A stretch of DNA of 59,948 bases from JAIOSM01 sp023143455 (GCA_030632885.1 DAOVTW010000017.1:1-59948), one strand, 5' to 3'; shown: positions 17,273 to 26,685, counted from the first letter of the stretch. A program made the numbers and translations. The notes: a model not told the origin generated them from the letters alone.

Positions 17273-17572
17273 TTAAGTTATCGGTAAGTCAATATAAAAG
17301 GTTGCTCTTTTGCCAGATGAAGACTTCACTCCCATTTTACCTTTATGATTTTCAGAGATGATAAAGTGTGAAATATAGAGTCCAAGGTCAGTGCCTATCC
17401 CTACAGGTTTGGTTGTAAAAAAGGGTTCAAAAATTTTCTTTTGTGTTTTTTTATCTATACCAGGTCCGTTGTCTTGAATTTCTATCCTGGTTAGCTTCTT
17501 TTTTTTGAATATGCGGAGAATAAAGCTTGGCTGAGATTCATTCTCATCCCACGGCACTGCTGTGTCAGGATC
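17273..17572 (-). pseudogene. histidine kinase ATPase-domain remnant
   Basis: The frame carries the G1 box DNGPGI, the F box KKIFEPFFTTK, the G2 box GTDLGLYIS, and ends ATFYIDLP, all of the HATPase_c fold. The N box, dimerisation helix and sensor are missing, and a TGA cuts the frame about five codons before the GTG at 17557. It is the C-terminal scrap of a sensor kinase, wedged between the rluD-like gene and fdhA. Confidence 0.8.
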
Positions 17573-17657
17573 TCAGGTTGTTGGCTTCCGGTTTAACCAA
17601 TTTCAAGAAAAAATTGCAAAATTTATTGGTATTGAGTTGATGAACTCCTGGTAGTAA

Positions 17658-20426
17658 TTATTCGCAAGAAGTTATTTTTACAGCACAAACTTTAAACTCA
17701 GGTATTTTTGCTGTTGGGTCAAGTTCAGCATTTGTAAGTCTGTTAGCAGCTGCTTTTGAAAAATGGAAAGGAATAAAAACAGTCCCATCAAAAGCTTTGG
17801 AAGAGACTTGCAAGTTTGCAGTAATTTCTCCTCGTCTTGACGCAATATTAACTTTTGCACCATCTTTACATTTTAGTTTTTTAGCATCATTTTTAGAAAT
17901 TTCTACAAAACATTCTTTGGCAAGTGTGTTTAAACCTTCAGTTTTCATGGTCATAGTGCCGGTATGATAATGATACAATAGGCGCCCTGTAGTTAGGATG
18001 AACGGGTATTCTTTATCAGGCATTTCTTTTGGAGGAGCATGATCAATTGCGTGGAATAATCCTTTGCCTCTTGTAAATGCTTTTGTATGGAGGATCGGAG
18101 TGCCAGGATGATTGATATCAGGGCATGGCCAGTGAATCCCTATCTTCTCAATTCTTCCCCAATTAATTCCTTTATAAGAAGGTGTGACTTGTGCAAGTTC
18201 TGTAAAAATTTCTTCACTGTTTTCGTAATTCATTTCATATCCCATGCGTGATGAAATACCACATAATATTTCCCAGTCAGCCTTGGAGTCACCCGGAGCT
18301 TCAACAGCTTTTCTAACTCTTTGAACCCGTCTTTCAGTATTTGAAAATGTGCCGTCTTTTTCAGCAAAACAATGTGCGGGCAGCACAACATCAGCTATTT
18401 GAGCAGTTTCAGTAAGGAATATGTCTTGCACTATCAGAAAGTCCAGGTTTTTAAATGCTTTCTCAGCATGGTTAAGGTCAGGATCTGATACAAGCGGATT
18501 TTCCCCGATTATATATAAACTTTTTATTTCTCCTTTTGCAGCCATGTTAATCATTTCTGTAACAGGTATCCCAGGTTTGAAAGAAAGGTCTGTTATATTC
18601 CAATTTTGTTCGTAGGTAGCTCGGGCATTGTCATCACCAACACTTTGATATGCTGTAAAGACATTTGGTAATCCTCCCATATCACATGCACCCTGAACAT
18701 TATTCTGACCTCTGAGAGGGTTTACGCCGCCACCTTCAATGCCGAGGTTTCCACATAGCATGGCGAGATTGGCAAGAGATTTAACATTATCAGTGCCAGT
18801 TGTATGCTGGGTAATTCCCATACAATAGAGTATCGCACCTTTTTCAGCTTTGGCATAAAGTCTTGCTGTCTCAATTATATCTTCAACCTTGATTTTAGCA
18901 ATTTTTGAAGCATATTCAGGTGTATATTTTTCAATTGTTTTGCAAAATTCTTTAAAGTTCTCAGTTCTGTCAGCAATAAAATCTTTATCATGAAGGTCTT
19001 CTTTAATAATAACATGCATTATAGCGTTAATTAATGCTATATCACTGCCCGGCTCCTGTCTTAGCCATTTATTGGCATGTTTTGTGAGAGTTATTTTTCT
19101 CGGATCAATAACAATAAGAGTTGTTCCTTTAAGGGCAGCTCTTTTAACAAAACTTGATAGTACAGGATGATTTTCTGTGGTGTTAGACCCTATTACAATA
19201 ATTGTATCTGCTTGTTCGACATCTGCAATTGTGTTGGTCATTGCACCTGAACCAAAAGCTGCAGCCAGACCGGCTACGGTAGAAGAATGTCAGAGTCGGG
19301 CACAATGGTCAATGTTGTTGGTTTTAAGGACTGCCCTGGTAAATTTTTGAGCAATATAGTTTTCTTCGTTTGTAATTCTTGCAGAAGTAAGCACTCCTAA
19401 GCTGTCTGAGCCAAATTCATTTTTTATTGAAGTGAGTTTTGATGCAACAAGTTCAATCGCTTCATCCCATGTTGCTTCTTTAAGTGTTCCATTTTTCCTG
19501 ATCAATGGGGTAGTCAAACGCTCAGGAGATGCAACAAAATCAAAGCCAAATCTGCCCTTTACACAGAGGCTTGAATTGTTTGGGGCAAGTTCATCGTCAG
19601 CACCCTTTATCTCAACGATTTTGTTGTTTTGGGTAAAAACATCCATCTGGCAGCCAACTCCGCAGTAAGAACATGTGGTGCGCACTTTTCCAAGAGTTGT
19701 ATACCTTTGTTTTGTAAAGGTTTTTTCAGTTACTAACGCTCCAACGGGGCAGGCCTGAACACATTCACCACAAAAAACACAGTCTGAATCTTTCAGGGCA
19801 ACATCATTGCCTGCAATAATTTTTGTGTCACCATCTGCATATCCAAAATCAATTGCATTATTGACTTGTATTTCTCTACACGCCTTGACACACCTGCCAC
19901 ATAAAATACAGCGTGAAAAATCTCTAATGATAAATGGGTTGACTCTTTCCATATCATATTTGCATTCAGACAATGGCTCATGTTTAATGCTGACCTGGTA
20001 TTTATAAGCAAGGTTTTGAAGTTCACAATCTCCCCAGACAGGACAGAGGTCATCTGTCTTATCATCTTTTATTACCTTGAGCTGAAATTCAGTCCAGTCA
20101 TCTGCATCAAAATCTCTAATTGCGCAATTATGGTTTCCTGAATAAAGCATGGATTTTATTGTATTCTTTCTTGAGTTTATAACTTTTAGTGATTCAGTAT
20201 AGACTTTCATGCCAGCAGAAGCTTGCGTAGCACAGGCATTTACAAGATCAGGGGAGCCTTGTATTTCAACAACACAAATATCACATGTTCCCGTGGGTTT
20301 AGTGTTTTTAAGATGGCACAAGCTTGGAATATCAATATTGTTACGTTGTGCTACATTAAGAATTGTATCATCAGAAGAAAAGGTAAAAATATTATCATTT
20401 ATGGTAATACTGTTTGTGTTGCCCAT
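17658..20426 (-). CDS. fdhA: selenocysteine-containing formate dehydrogenase, catalytic subunit with N-terminal Fe-S domains
   Basis: Oxidises formate (or reduces CO2) at a molybdenum/tungsten bis-pterin site. It reads as one 922-residue protein if the TGA at 19292-19290 is decoded as selenocysteine (residue 379) in HCARL-U-HSSTVAGLAAAFG, the exact position of the catalytic Sec or Cys in this family. Domains in order are a 2Fe-2S ferredoxin (about 1-80, GTCDICVVEI), a NuoG-like His-Cys cluster, two 4Fe-4S clusters (CILCGRCVKAC, CVFCGECVQAC), the catalytic-domain cluster TCSYCGVGC, and molybdopterin domains. A bacterial SECIS hairpin lies right after the TGA. No partner subunit is adjacent; the divergent RnfB/GltD-like gene may be one (inference). 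GAGAGGA lies before the ATG. Confidence 0.95.
19261..19277 (-). promoter_or_regulatory. bacterial SECIS element for fdhA
   Basis: In the mRNA sense, GTAGCC pairs with GGCTGC (one G-U pair) around the loop GGTCT. The apical GGUCU is that of known SelB-binding SECIS hairpins such as E. coli fdhF. The stem begins 12 nt after the TGA codon, within the working distance. Confidence 0.88.
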
Positions 20427-20466
20427 GAGTAAATCCTCTCAAAAGACTGTTGTTGTATATTTTTTC

Positions 20467-20526
20467 GATCAATTGATCTAAAGTTGAGTACAATATTAAT
20501 AAAAAATTGTCAACGTGGATGTTGAC
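20467..20526. promoter_or_regulatory. dyads in the fdhA / rnfB-fusion divergent promoter region
   Basis: GATCAATTGATC at 20467-20478 is a perfect 12-bp palindrome. GTCAAC (20509-20514) and GTTGAC (20521-20526) form a second one with a 6-bp spacer. They lie between two divergent redox genes and could be a shared operator region. The second overlaps a possible -35 (TTGACT, 20522) for the plus-strand gene. Confidence 0.45.
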
Positions 20527-20597
20527 TTTTTATTGGTTAAATGATTAGTAAAAGTAATGATTTTTTTAGACAAAAACAGGAAACAATGGGAGAACAA

Positions 20598-22658
20598 ATG
20601 CTTGAAGCACTGATGTTAATGGGTGGTCTTGGAATTTTAATAGGAAGCTCTCTGGCAGTTGCATCGAAAGTTTTTTATGTATATATTGATCCAAAAGTAG
20701 AAGCAATTGATGAAGCTTTACCTGGGGCAAATTGTGGAGGATGCGGGTTTCCGGGTTGCTCACCTAACGCCCAGGCAATAGTTGATGGTATATCAGGTGT
20801 TGATTCATGTGTAGCAGCAGGATCTGATGTTGCTGTGGCAATTGCAGAAATAATGGGTGTTTCTGTGTCTGAAAAAGAACCTGAATTTGCAGTTGCCGGT
20901 TGTTACTATCACAAAGCTAAAACTGACATTAAATACAGCTATGACGGTATTGCTGACTGTAGGGCAGCAGACCTGTTATTTGGGGGTATGAAAGAATGTA
21001 AGATTGGTTGTCTTGGTCTTGGGACATGTGTGAATGCCTGTGTATTTGATGCCTTATCAATGGGAGATGATGGTCTTCCTAAGGTTGATCAAAATAAATG
21101 TATCGGTTGCGGTGCCTGTGAAAAAGCGTGTCCAAAAAATATGATTGCACTTACCTCTGTTACAAGAAGAATAATCCGTGAATATACTGAAGATGAATGT
21201 ATAACACCCTGTCAGAGAGCATGCCCTGTTGGAATAGATATAAGAGAGTATATAAGATGCATAAAGGTAGGTGACCATCAAGAGGCTGTTAAGAAAATTA
21301 AAGAAAGAAACCCTTTTCCTACAGTGATAGGAAGAATATGCCCTGCTTTTTGTGAGATTGAATGCAGAAGACAGCTTGTTGATGAACCTGTCGCTATTAA
21401 TGATTTGAAACGTTTTGTTTGTGATCTTGAAAAAGAAAGTAAAGATAGAGTTTCTCCATATAAAGCCCCTGAAACAGGGAAAAAGATTGCAATAGTCGGT
21501 GGAGGAGTAGAAGGGCTTTCAGCTGCATACTTTAGTGCAAGACTTGGGCATGATATCACTGTCATGGAAGCAACTGATCTTTTAGGAGGTCTTTTGCGTG
21601 TGGCTATACCTGAAGAGAGATTACCCCAGGAAGTGCTGGAATATGATATTGAAGGGATTATAGAAGCAGGTGTTAAAGTTAAAACCAAGTTCAAAGCTGG
21701 CAAGGATTTTACTATACCCGGATTGCTTAAAGATGAATTTGAAGCAGTTTTTATGGCAAGTGGAGGTTGGGATAATAGAGTCGCAAGAGGAGACATCAAT
21801 GATGTTGTAAATGTTTTTCCAGGTGGATATCTTTTGATAGATTTGCTCAGAGAAGGTCTTGAAAATAGTACAAAATTTTCATTAGGGAAAAATGTGGTAA
21901 TCGCAGGCTCAGGCAACAGAATTTTTGATGCAGTAAATATTTTAAAAAAAGCCGGTGTTCAAACTATAACAATTCTATCCCGTAAAAATGTTGATAAAGA
22001 AATGGTCGAAGAGTTGGAAAAACTTGGCGCTTCAATTGTTTTTAATTCTGGAATAAAAAAACTATTCGGCAAAGAAGAAACTTTAACACAGATAGAGTAT
22101 TTAGACCTTACAACTGGTGTAAGACATGTTATTGATGCTGATAGTTTAATAATAAGTTCAGGCCGGTTCCCTCAATTGTGTTTTGTTAAATCTAAAAGTT
22201 TTGATTCCAAGGGTGATGAAATAAAGCCTGATGACTTTGATACCAAGGAAGAGGCTGCTTTGCCGCTTCAATGGGAAGGCGTTGAGATTTATAAAGAACC
22301 AACAGATAGAAGAGAACAAGGATTTCTATCCAGCAAAGACCCAATTAGTGGTTACTCTGCCGCAATCATAGCAATAAATGGAGGACGAAAAGCTGCTGTT
22401 TTAATACATCATCTAATATATGATATTCCGTTTATACAATCTTTTAATCTGATTACAAAACAATCTATTCTACAGCAAGTTAACAAGCTTAATGATGTAG
22501 ATATCCAGGCAAGAAACGTTATGCCCGTTGCTGAAGATAAAATTGGAACCAGAGTAGAACATTATTCAGGATTTTCCAAAGAGACTGCGTCAAAGGAATC
22601 TGAAAGATGTTTGAGATGCGGAATATTGTGCTATGAGAGATCAAAACATTTGCACTAG
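20598..22658 (+). CDS. RnfB-like ferredoxin fused to GltD/NfnB-like FAD oxidoreductase
   Basis: The N-terminus copies RnfB: one membrane helix (MLMGGLGILIGSSLAVASKVF), then the 4Fe-4S motif GANCGGCGFPGC, then two ferredoxin clusters (CLGLGTCVNAC and CIGCGACEKACPKN). From about residue 190 it becomes a GltD/NfnB-like module: CQRACPVGIDIREYI, CPAFCEIECRR, the FAD loop AIVGGGVEGLSAAYFSARLG, an NAD(P)H-binding region, and a Cys pair near the end (CLRCGILC). It should pass electrons between ferredoxin and NAD(P)H at the membrane. No other rnf genes are nearby. ATG 20598 fits RnfB starts and has GGGAG before it; ATG 20586 is an alternative. Confidence 0.88.
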   Translation: MLEALMLMGGLGILIGSSLAVASKVFYVYIDPKVEAIDEALPGANCGGCGFPGCSPNAQAIVDGISGVDSCVAAGSDVAVAIAEIMGVSVSEKEPEFAVAGCYYHKAKTDIKYSYDGIADCRAADLLFGGMKECKIGCLGLGTCVNACVFDALSMGDDGLPKVDQNKCIGCGACEKACPKNMIALTSVTRRIIREYTEDECITPCQRACPVGIDIREYIRCIKVGDHQEAVKKIKERNPFPTVIGRICPAFCEIECRRQLVDEPVAINDLKRFVCDLEKESKDRVSPYKAPETGKKIAIVGGGVEGLSAAYFSARLGHDITVMEATDLLGGLLRVAIPEERLPQEVLEYDIEGIIEAGVKVKTKFKAGKDFTIPGLLKDEFEAVFMASGGWDNRVARGDINDVVNVFPGGYLLIDLLREGLENSTKFSLGKNVVIAGSGNRIFDAVNILKKAGVQTITILSRKNVDKEMVEELEKLGASIVFNSGIKKLFGKEETLTQIEYLDLTTGVRHVIDADSLIISSGRFPQLCFVKSKSFDSKGDEIKPDDFDTKEEAALPLQWEGVEIYKEPTDRREQGFLSSKDPISGYSAAIIAINGGRKAAVLIHHLIYDIPFIQSFNLITKQSILQQVNKLNDVDIQARNVMPVAEDKIGTRVEHYSGFSKETASKESERCLRCGILCYERSKHLH

Positions 22659-22710
22659 TTGGCTGTTTTACACATTCCTAAAAAGTTGAACGGATTGTGT
22701 TTATAAAGGT

Positions 22711-22750
22711 AAAAAGGCACAGGGATAAATTAAGTCCTGTGCCTTTTTTG
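22711..22750. terminator. bidirectional terminator between the rnfB fusion and ppaC
   Basis: AAAAAGGCACAGG (22711-22723) pairs with CCTGTGCCTTTTT (22736-22748), with A-run and T-run on the two sides. It can stop transcription from both convergent genes. Confidence 0.88.
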
Positions 22751-22758
22751 TTTAGATT

Positions 22759-23682
22759 TTATTTAAAAGCTTTTTCAAAATTTGGAACCATTTCTTTTTT
22801 ACGACTCATAACGTTGTCAAGCCATACTTTACCGTCTTTAACTACTGCACCATCAAAGGCTTTGCCAACAACTGAGTCATCATCAGATGCCACAAGAAGT
22901 TCTGTACCTTCTTTCATGATATCTGTAAGCATGAGAAATACACTGTGGTGACCTTTTTCTTCTTTGAGTTTTGCAATATCTGCTGCAAGGTCTGCTTTAA
23001 CAGAATCAACAATTGAAAGATCAACAAGTTCAAGCTGACCAATTCCAATGCCCTTGCCACTCATATCAAAGTCTTTGTAATCACGCATCACAAGTTCACG
23101 CATTGGTGTGCCTTCAACAGCAGATTTTACTTTGAACATTTCAATACCAAGTGCTTCTAAATCACCTTCACCGGCAATTTCTGCAAGTTTGCTACAAGCT
23201 TTTTTATCTTGATCAGTACATGTTGATGATTTAAAAATTACAGTATCACTGAGGATGGAGCAAAGCAGTATTCCTGCAATATCTTTTGGAATGTCGATAT
23301 TGAAAAAGTTGTACATTTCAGTAATGATTGTACAAGTACAGCCCACAGGCCATATCCAGCATTCAAGTGGTTGGCTTGTTGTAACATCACCAAGTTTGTG
23401 ATGATCAACAATCCCTAGGATATTGGCTTCACCAAGATCATCCGGGCTCTGGTTAAGATCAGAGTGATCAACAAGGTAAACATCTTTTCCAGCAACAGAA
23501 GTAACAACTTCTGGTGCTTTAACACCAAATCTATTGAGAATAAAGGTTGATTCAGGGTTGAGTGCTCCTGGGATTACAGCAGTAATATTCTCACCAAGTT
23601 TCTTTTTAAGATCTGCGAGAGCAATAGCTGCACAAACAGTATCTGAGTCAGGATTTTTGTGACCGAAAACTAAAGTTGACAT
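22759..23682 (-). CDS. ppaC: manganese-dependent inorganic pyrophosphatase (family II, DHH)
   Basis: Splits pyrophosphate in the cytoplasm, which matters in sulfate reducers because sulfate activation releases PPi. GHKNPDSDTVCAAIAL at the N-terminus, VDHSDLNQSP, the DHH motif in GIVDHHKLG, and SRKKEMVP near the C-terminus (substrate-binding Arg/Lys) are all present. The 307-residue length is typical without the regulatory CBS insert. AGGAGG precedes the ATG. Confidence 0.95.
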   Translation of the reverse strand: MSTLVFGHKNPDSDTVCAAIALADLKKKLGENITAVIPGALNPESTFILNRFGVKAPEVVTSVAGKDVYLVDHSDLNQSPDDLGEANILGIVDHHKLGDVTTSQPLECWIWPVGCTCTIITEMYNFFNIDIPKDIAGILLCSILSDTVIFKSSTCTDQDKKACSKLAEIAGEGDLEALGIEMFKVKSAVEGTPMRELVMRDYKDFDMSGKGIGIGQLELVDLSIVDSVKADLAADIAKLKEEKGHHSVFLMLTDIMKEGTELLVASDDDSVVGKAFDGAVVKDGKVWLDNVMSRKKEMVPNFEKAFK

Positions 23683-23716
23683 AAAACCTCCTAATTTTGC
23701 TTAAGTTATTACATTA

Positions 23717-23743
23717 TTTTGATCAAATTTTATCTTTTGATCA
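23717..23743. promoter_or_regulatory. direct repeat upstream of ppaC
   Basis: TTTTGATCA occurs at 23717-23725 and again at 23735-23743, 18 bp apart, in the ppaC upstream region. The core TTGATCAA of the first copy is palindromic. It may be a regulator site; no family is assigned. Confidence 0.35.
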
Positions 23744-23859
23744 GTATTTTCATTTATTCAGATATACCTTATAAGATTTATTGAAGATATTCTCAAGAAA
23801 AAAATTATTTTCATTATTCTTTATTGGAAAAATCTTGACTTGGTTTAGTAGCTAAATAA

Positions 23860-24417
23860 TCAGTTCTTTTCCAGCAAGGCAGAGCATGGTCTCCGCGTGC
23901 CATGACTATTACTTATTTTGAAGCCCACTTTTTCTGCAAGGCTCAATGATTTATTAAAATTTGCTTTGCTAACATGTCCCCTAGGCTCTGAAAACAAAAG
24001 CTTTCCCTTGTTTTTAAGGGTATTAAACGTTTCAGTTAAAAAAGACTCCTGGTTATTAACTTCATGTAAAACATGATATACAACAGCAACATCTATTGAT
24101 TCTTCAAGATCTTCAATATTGAGGGTGTTTTCTCCTGCGAGCCTTGTTTCAATGCATTCTGAAACACCTGCTTTTTTTGCACGTTTCATTAGCGAATCAA
24201 GCATTTTTTGTTGAAGATCAATACAAAAAACTTTACCTTCTGAAGTAACCAATTCTGCCAGAGGTAGACTGAAAAATCCCATGGCACTACCAATATCAAG
24301 GACTTTCATGCCTTTATTAACATGCGGTTTAAGAATTTTATCAGGATTTTCTAAAAGTTTTCTTAAAGGGTTTGCAAGTATGTGTCCTATCCATATTGGG
24401 CATGTATGATCTGCCAT
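23860..24417 (-). CDS. class I SAM-dependent methyltransferase
   Basis: A 185-residue Rossmann methyltransferase. Motif I is VLDIGSAMGFFSLPLA, the acidic motif II is KVFCIDLQ, and VAVVYHVLHEVNN with LLFSEPRGHVSK follow. The N-terminus CPIWIGHILANPLRKLLENP is a recurrent opening of a small anaerobe methyltransferase subgroup. Substrate unknown. It is flanked by ppaC and a divergent EamA gene, which gives no clue. GGAG lies before the ATG. Confidence 0.85.
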   Translation of the reverse strand: MADHTCPIWIGHILANPLRKLLENPDKILKPHVNKGMKVLDIGSAMGFFSLPLAELVTSEGKVFCIDLQQKMLDSLMKRAKKAGVSECIETRLAGENTLNIEDLEESIDVAVVYHVLHEVNNQESFLTETFNTLKNKGKLLFSEPRGHVSKANFNKSLSLAEKVGFKISNSHGTRRPCSALLEKN

Positions 24418-24539
24418 AAATATCTCCTTTTATATTAAAATTTATAATTAATTTTTATGCTTAACCAAAACAATAGTATAGTAGCTAAACTAATTATGTC
24501 AACACTAAAAATTAAAGAAGTTAACAAATTAAAATCAGG

Positions 24540-24558
24540 AACTTCTAAATTAGAAGTT
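24540..24558. promoter_or_regulatory. 19-bp perfect palindrome upstream of the EamA gene
   Basis: AACTTCTAAATTAGAAGTT has two 9-bp arms around one A, about 100 bp before the EamA start and 120 bp before the divergent methyltransferase start. It could be an operator controlling either gene or a hairpin. Confidence 0.45.
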
Positions 24559-24657
24559 TATATTTTTATTTCTGTAATCTCTTTTTTTTTTAATCTGTAT
24601 CTGTTTTAATGTGTCAGTTATGGCATATTATGATAAATTCAAAGGGAGAAATAAAAT

Positions 24658-25572
24658 ATGCTTTTTATACTAAAAAACAACCCTATATTTATCGGTTACC
24701 TTTTTGCCATCGGTGCTACAGCAATTTGGTCAGGAAATTTCATTGTTGCAAGGGGACTTAGTGACAGCATTCCACCTATTAGCCTTGCATTTTTCAGATG
24801 GCTTGTAGCGGTAATCGTTTTCGCACCTTTTGCATTTAAAAATCTACTGCAAGAATGGCCCATCATCAAAAAGCATATTGCATACTTTTCAATAACATCT
24901 TTTCTGGGTATTACCACTTTTAACACCCTAATTTATTTTGCAGGCCATACAACAACAGCCATGAATCTATCGCTGATTTCTATTACATTCCCCGTCTTTA
25001 TTATACTCTTATCCCGAATTCTTTATAAAGAACTTTTAACAATTAAAAAAGGGATTGGGATTGTTCTGGTTTTAATCGGTGTAATCTTTCTGATCACAAA
25101 GGGAAAGATAGCCTCTCTTTTAAGTATTTCTTTTAATATTGGTGATGTATGGATGTTAATGGCGTCCATTATATTTGCCGTTTATAGCCTTCTTTTAAAA
25201 AATAAGCCTGAAGGATTAAGCATTAAATCATTGCAGCTTACCACCTTTATTTTAGGGCTGATTTTCCTGTCCCCATTTTTTTTATGGGAACAAAGCACGG
25301 CTAATGAACTTTTTTTAAACCGAACCACAATTCCGGCAATCCTTTACGTGGGCATTTTTGCTTCACTCTGTGCTTTTGTATTATGGAATAAATCCATTGT
25401 CATCCTTGGGCCATCAAGGGCAGGCATGGTGTATTATACTCTTCCTTTGTTCAGTGGAGCTTTGGGGCACCTATTTTTATATGAGAGTGTAAGCATGATT
25501 CATTTCTATAGTATGCTACTGATCTTTTCAGGTATTGTTGTAACAAACCATGAACTAAAAAAAGCCAAATAG
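24658..25572 (+). CDS. EamA/DMT family membrane transporter
   Basis: A 304-residue inner-membrane protein with about ten hydrophobic segments forming two EamA repeats, the first opening with GYLFAIGATAIWSGNFIVAR and the second with GDVWMLMASIIFAVYSLLLK. The family exports amino acids, metabolites or drugs; the substrate cannot be told. GGGAG lies before the ATG. Confidence 0.88.
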   Translation: MLFILKNNPIFIGYLFAIGATAIWSGNFIVARGLSDSIPPISLAFFRWLVAVIVFAPFAFKNLLQEWPIIKKHIAYFSITSFLGITTFNTLIYFAGHTTTAMNLSLISITFPVFIILLSRILYKELLTIKKGIGIVLVLIGVIFLITKGKIASLLSISFNIGDVWMLMASIIFAVYSLLLKNKPEGLSIKSLQLTTFILGLIFLSPFFLWEQSTANELFLNRTTIPAILYVGIFASLCAFVLWNKSIVILGPSRAGMVYYTLPLFSGALGHLFLYESVSMIHFYSMLLIFSGIVVTNHELKKAK

Positions 25573-25637
25573 TTTGTTTAGCAAATCATATAAACAAGTA
25601 TAGCCATTTCTTTTTTAATAAAAAAAATAAAAAAGTG

Positions 25638-25688
25638 TTGCATTTTATAATCATGTGTATTATTAATTAAACACGACATAAACTTATG
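25638..25688 (+). promoter_or_regulatory. promoter and operator-like dyads of the CI/LexA-like gene
   Basis: TTGCAT (25638-25643) and TATTAA (25661-25666) are spaced 17 bp apart. GTGT (25655-25658) and ACAC (25671-25674) flank the -10 box symmetrically, and CATAAACTTATG (25677-25688) follows. Such sites over the promoter suggest autorepression by the downstream regulator (inference). Confidence 0.45.
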
Positions 25689-25740
25689 CCTAATGCAATT
25701 ATGAAACATGGAATAGAACATCTATTTATAAGGAGGGAAG

Positions 25741-26394
25741 ATGCTGGAAAATAAAGTCGATGCGCTGGTTAAAAGAATCGTTGGCGCTACTGGCATTGTC
25801 TCTCAGAATGATCTTGCAAAAGCGATTGGGATAAACCGGTCTGGTATAACCCATGCCAGAAATAATAATAAAATTCCTGATAAATGGATTTTGAAATTGT
25901 ATAAAGAGTTTGGTTTGAATCCAAAATGGATTGAGACAGGTATTGGCAGTACGTTTCTTGACTCTAAGGGCGGTAGTGATTCTGAGTTTAAGTATATTCC
26001 AAAGGTTAAAGCTACACTTTCAGCCGGTGGCGGTTCTTTTTCAACTAGCTCACAGGTTGTTGACAACCTGTGTTTTAAAAAAGAATGGCTTGCTCGTAAA
26101 GGCTCTGCTAATAGTATGGTTGCAATGGAAGTATTCGGGCATAGTATGGAGCCTGAAATAAAAGATGGTGATACTGTGCTGTTAGATCAATCCCAGATTA
26201 ATATTTTTGCTGGCGCTGTTTATGCAATTGGTATCGAAGATACTATTCTTGTAAAAAGGTTGGAAAAGCATCCAAATAAGCTTGTTCTTTGTAGTGATAA
26301 CCACGAGTATAAGCCGATATTCCTTGATGCAGCTGATATGGAAAATGTTAGAATAATTGGAAAAGTTATATGGAGTTGTCGGGAATATAGATAG
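25741..26394 (+). CDS. CI-like helix-turn-helix repressor with S24 (LexA/CI) peptidase domain
   Basis: A 217-residue regulator. The N-terminal phage-CI HTH (about 10-65: QNDLAKAIGINRSGITHARN) is followed by the linker KATLSAGGGSF and an S24 domain with Ser135 in FGHSMEPEIKDGD and Lys172 in ILVKRL, the Ser/Lys dyad for self-cleavage. It has no Ala-Gly pair at the usual LexA spot; AGGG at about residues 95-98 may be the cut site. No phage genes surround it, so it may be a domesticated repressor or part of a damage response. AAGGAGGG precedes the ATG. Confidence 0.88.
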   Translation: MLENKVDALVKRIVGATGIVSQNDLAKAIGINRSGITHARNNNKIPDKWILKLYKEFGLNPKWIETGIGSTFLDSKGGSDSEFKYIPKVKATLSAGGGSFSTSSQVVDNLCFKKEWLARKGSANSMVAMEVFGHSMEPEIKDGDTVLLDQSQINIFAGAVYAIGIEDTILVKRLEKHPNKLVLCSDNHEYKPIFLDAADMENVRIIGKVIWSCREYR

Positions 26395-26469
26395 TCTTTA
26401 GCCCTTTTTTTATAATTAGCGTTTAGTCTTTTCAACAAATGATTAAAAAATGTAATAAAGGAGAGAAAA

Positions 26470-26667
26470 ATGCAACACAGGGGAAAAAAAGCAGGAAATT
26501 TTTTCATACTTACAATACTTGGAATTTGCTGGATTGCCGGAATTCTTATGGCAGGAAGTGAAAGTTCTTTTATGCCATGGATAAACTTATTAGGGTTGTT
26601 GATGAATGGAGTGTCAAGTTTTTTATTATGTAAAATTCCTAATTTAAAACGTATTTTGGAGTGCTAA
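26470..26667 (+). CDS. small two-helix membrane protein
   Basis: Unrecognised 65-residue protein with two predicted membrane helices (FFILTILGICWIAGILMAG and WINLLGLLMNGVSSFLLC) and basic ends. A strong AAAGGAGAG lies before the ATG, which supports translation. It follows the CI-like regulator by 75 nt in the same direction and could be one of its targets or co-transcribed with it. Confidence 0.6.
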   Translation: MQHRGKKAGNFFILTILGICWIAGILMAGSESSFMPWINLLGLLMNGVSSFLLCKIPNLKRILEC

Positions 26668-26685
26668 GTCTTAAATTTTGTGGCT

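Noticed and set aside
17658..20426. Reading the two adjacent minus-strand frames as a split or frameshifted formate dehydrogenase pseudogene
   Set aside because: The break is a single in-frame TGA at the catalytic residue followed by a GGUCU-loop hairpin, which is selenocysteine insertion, not decay.
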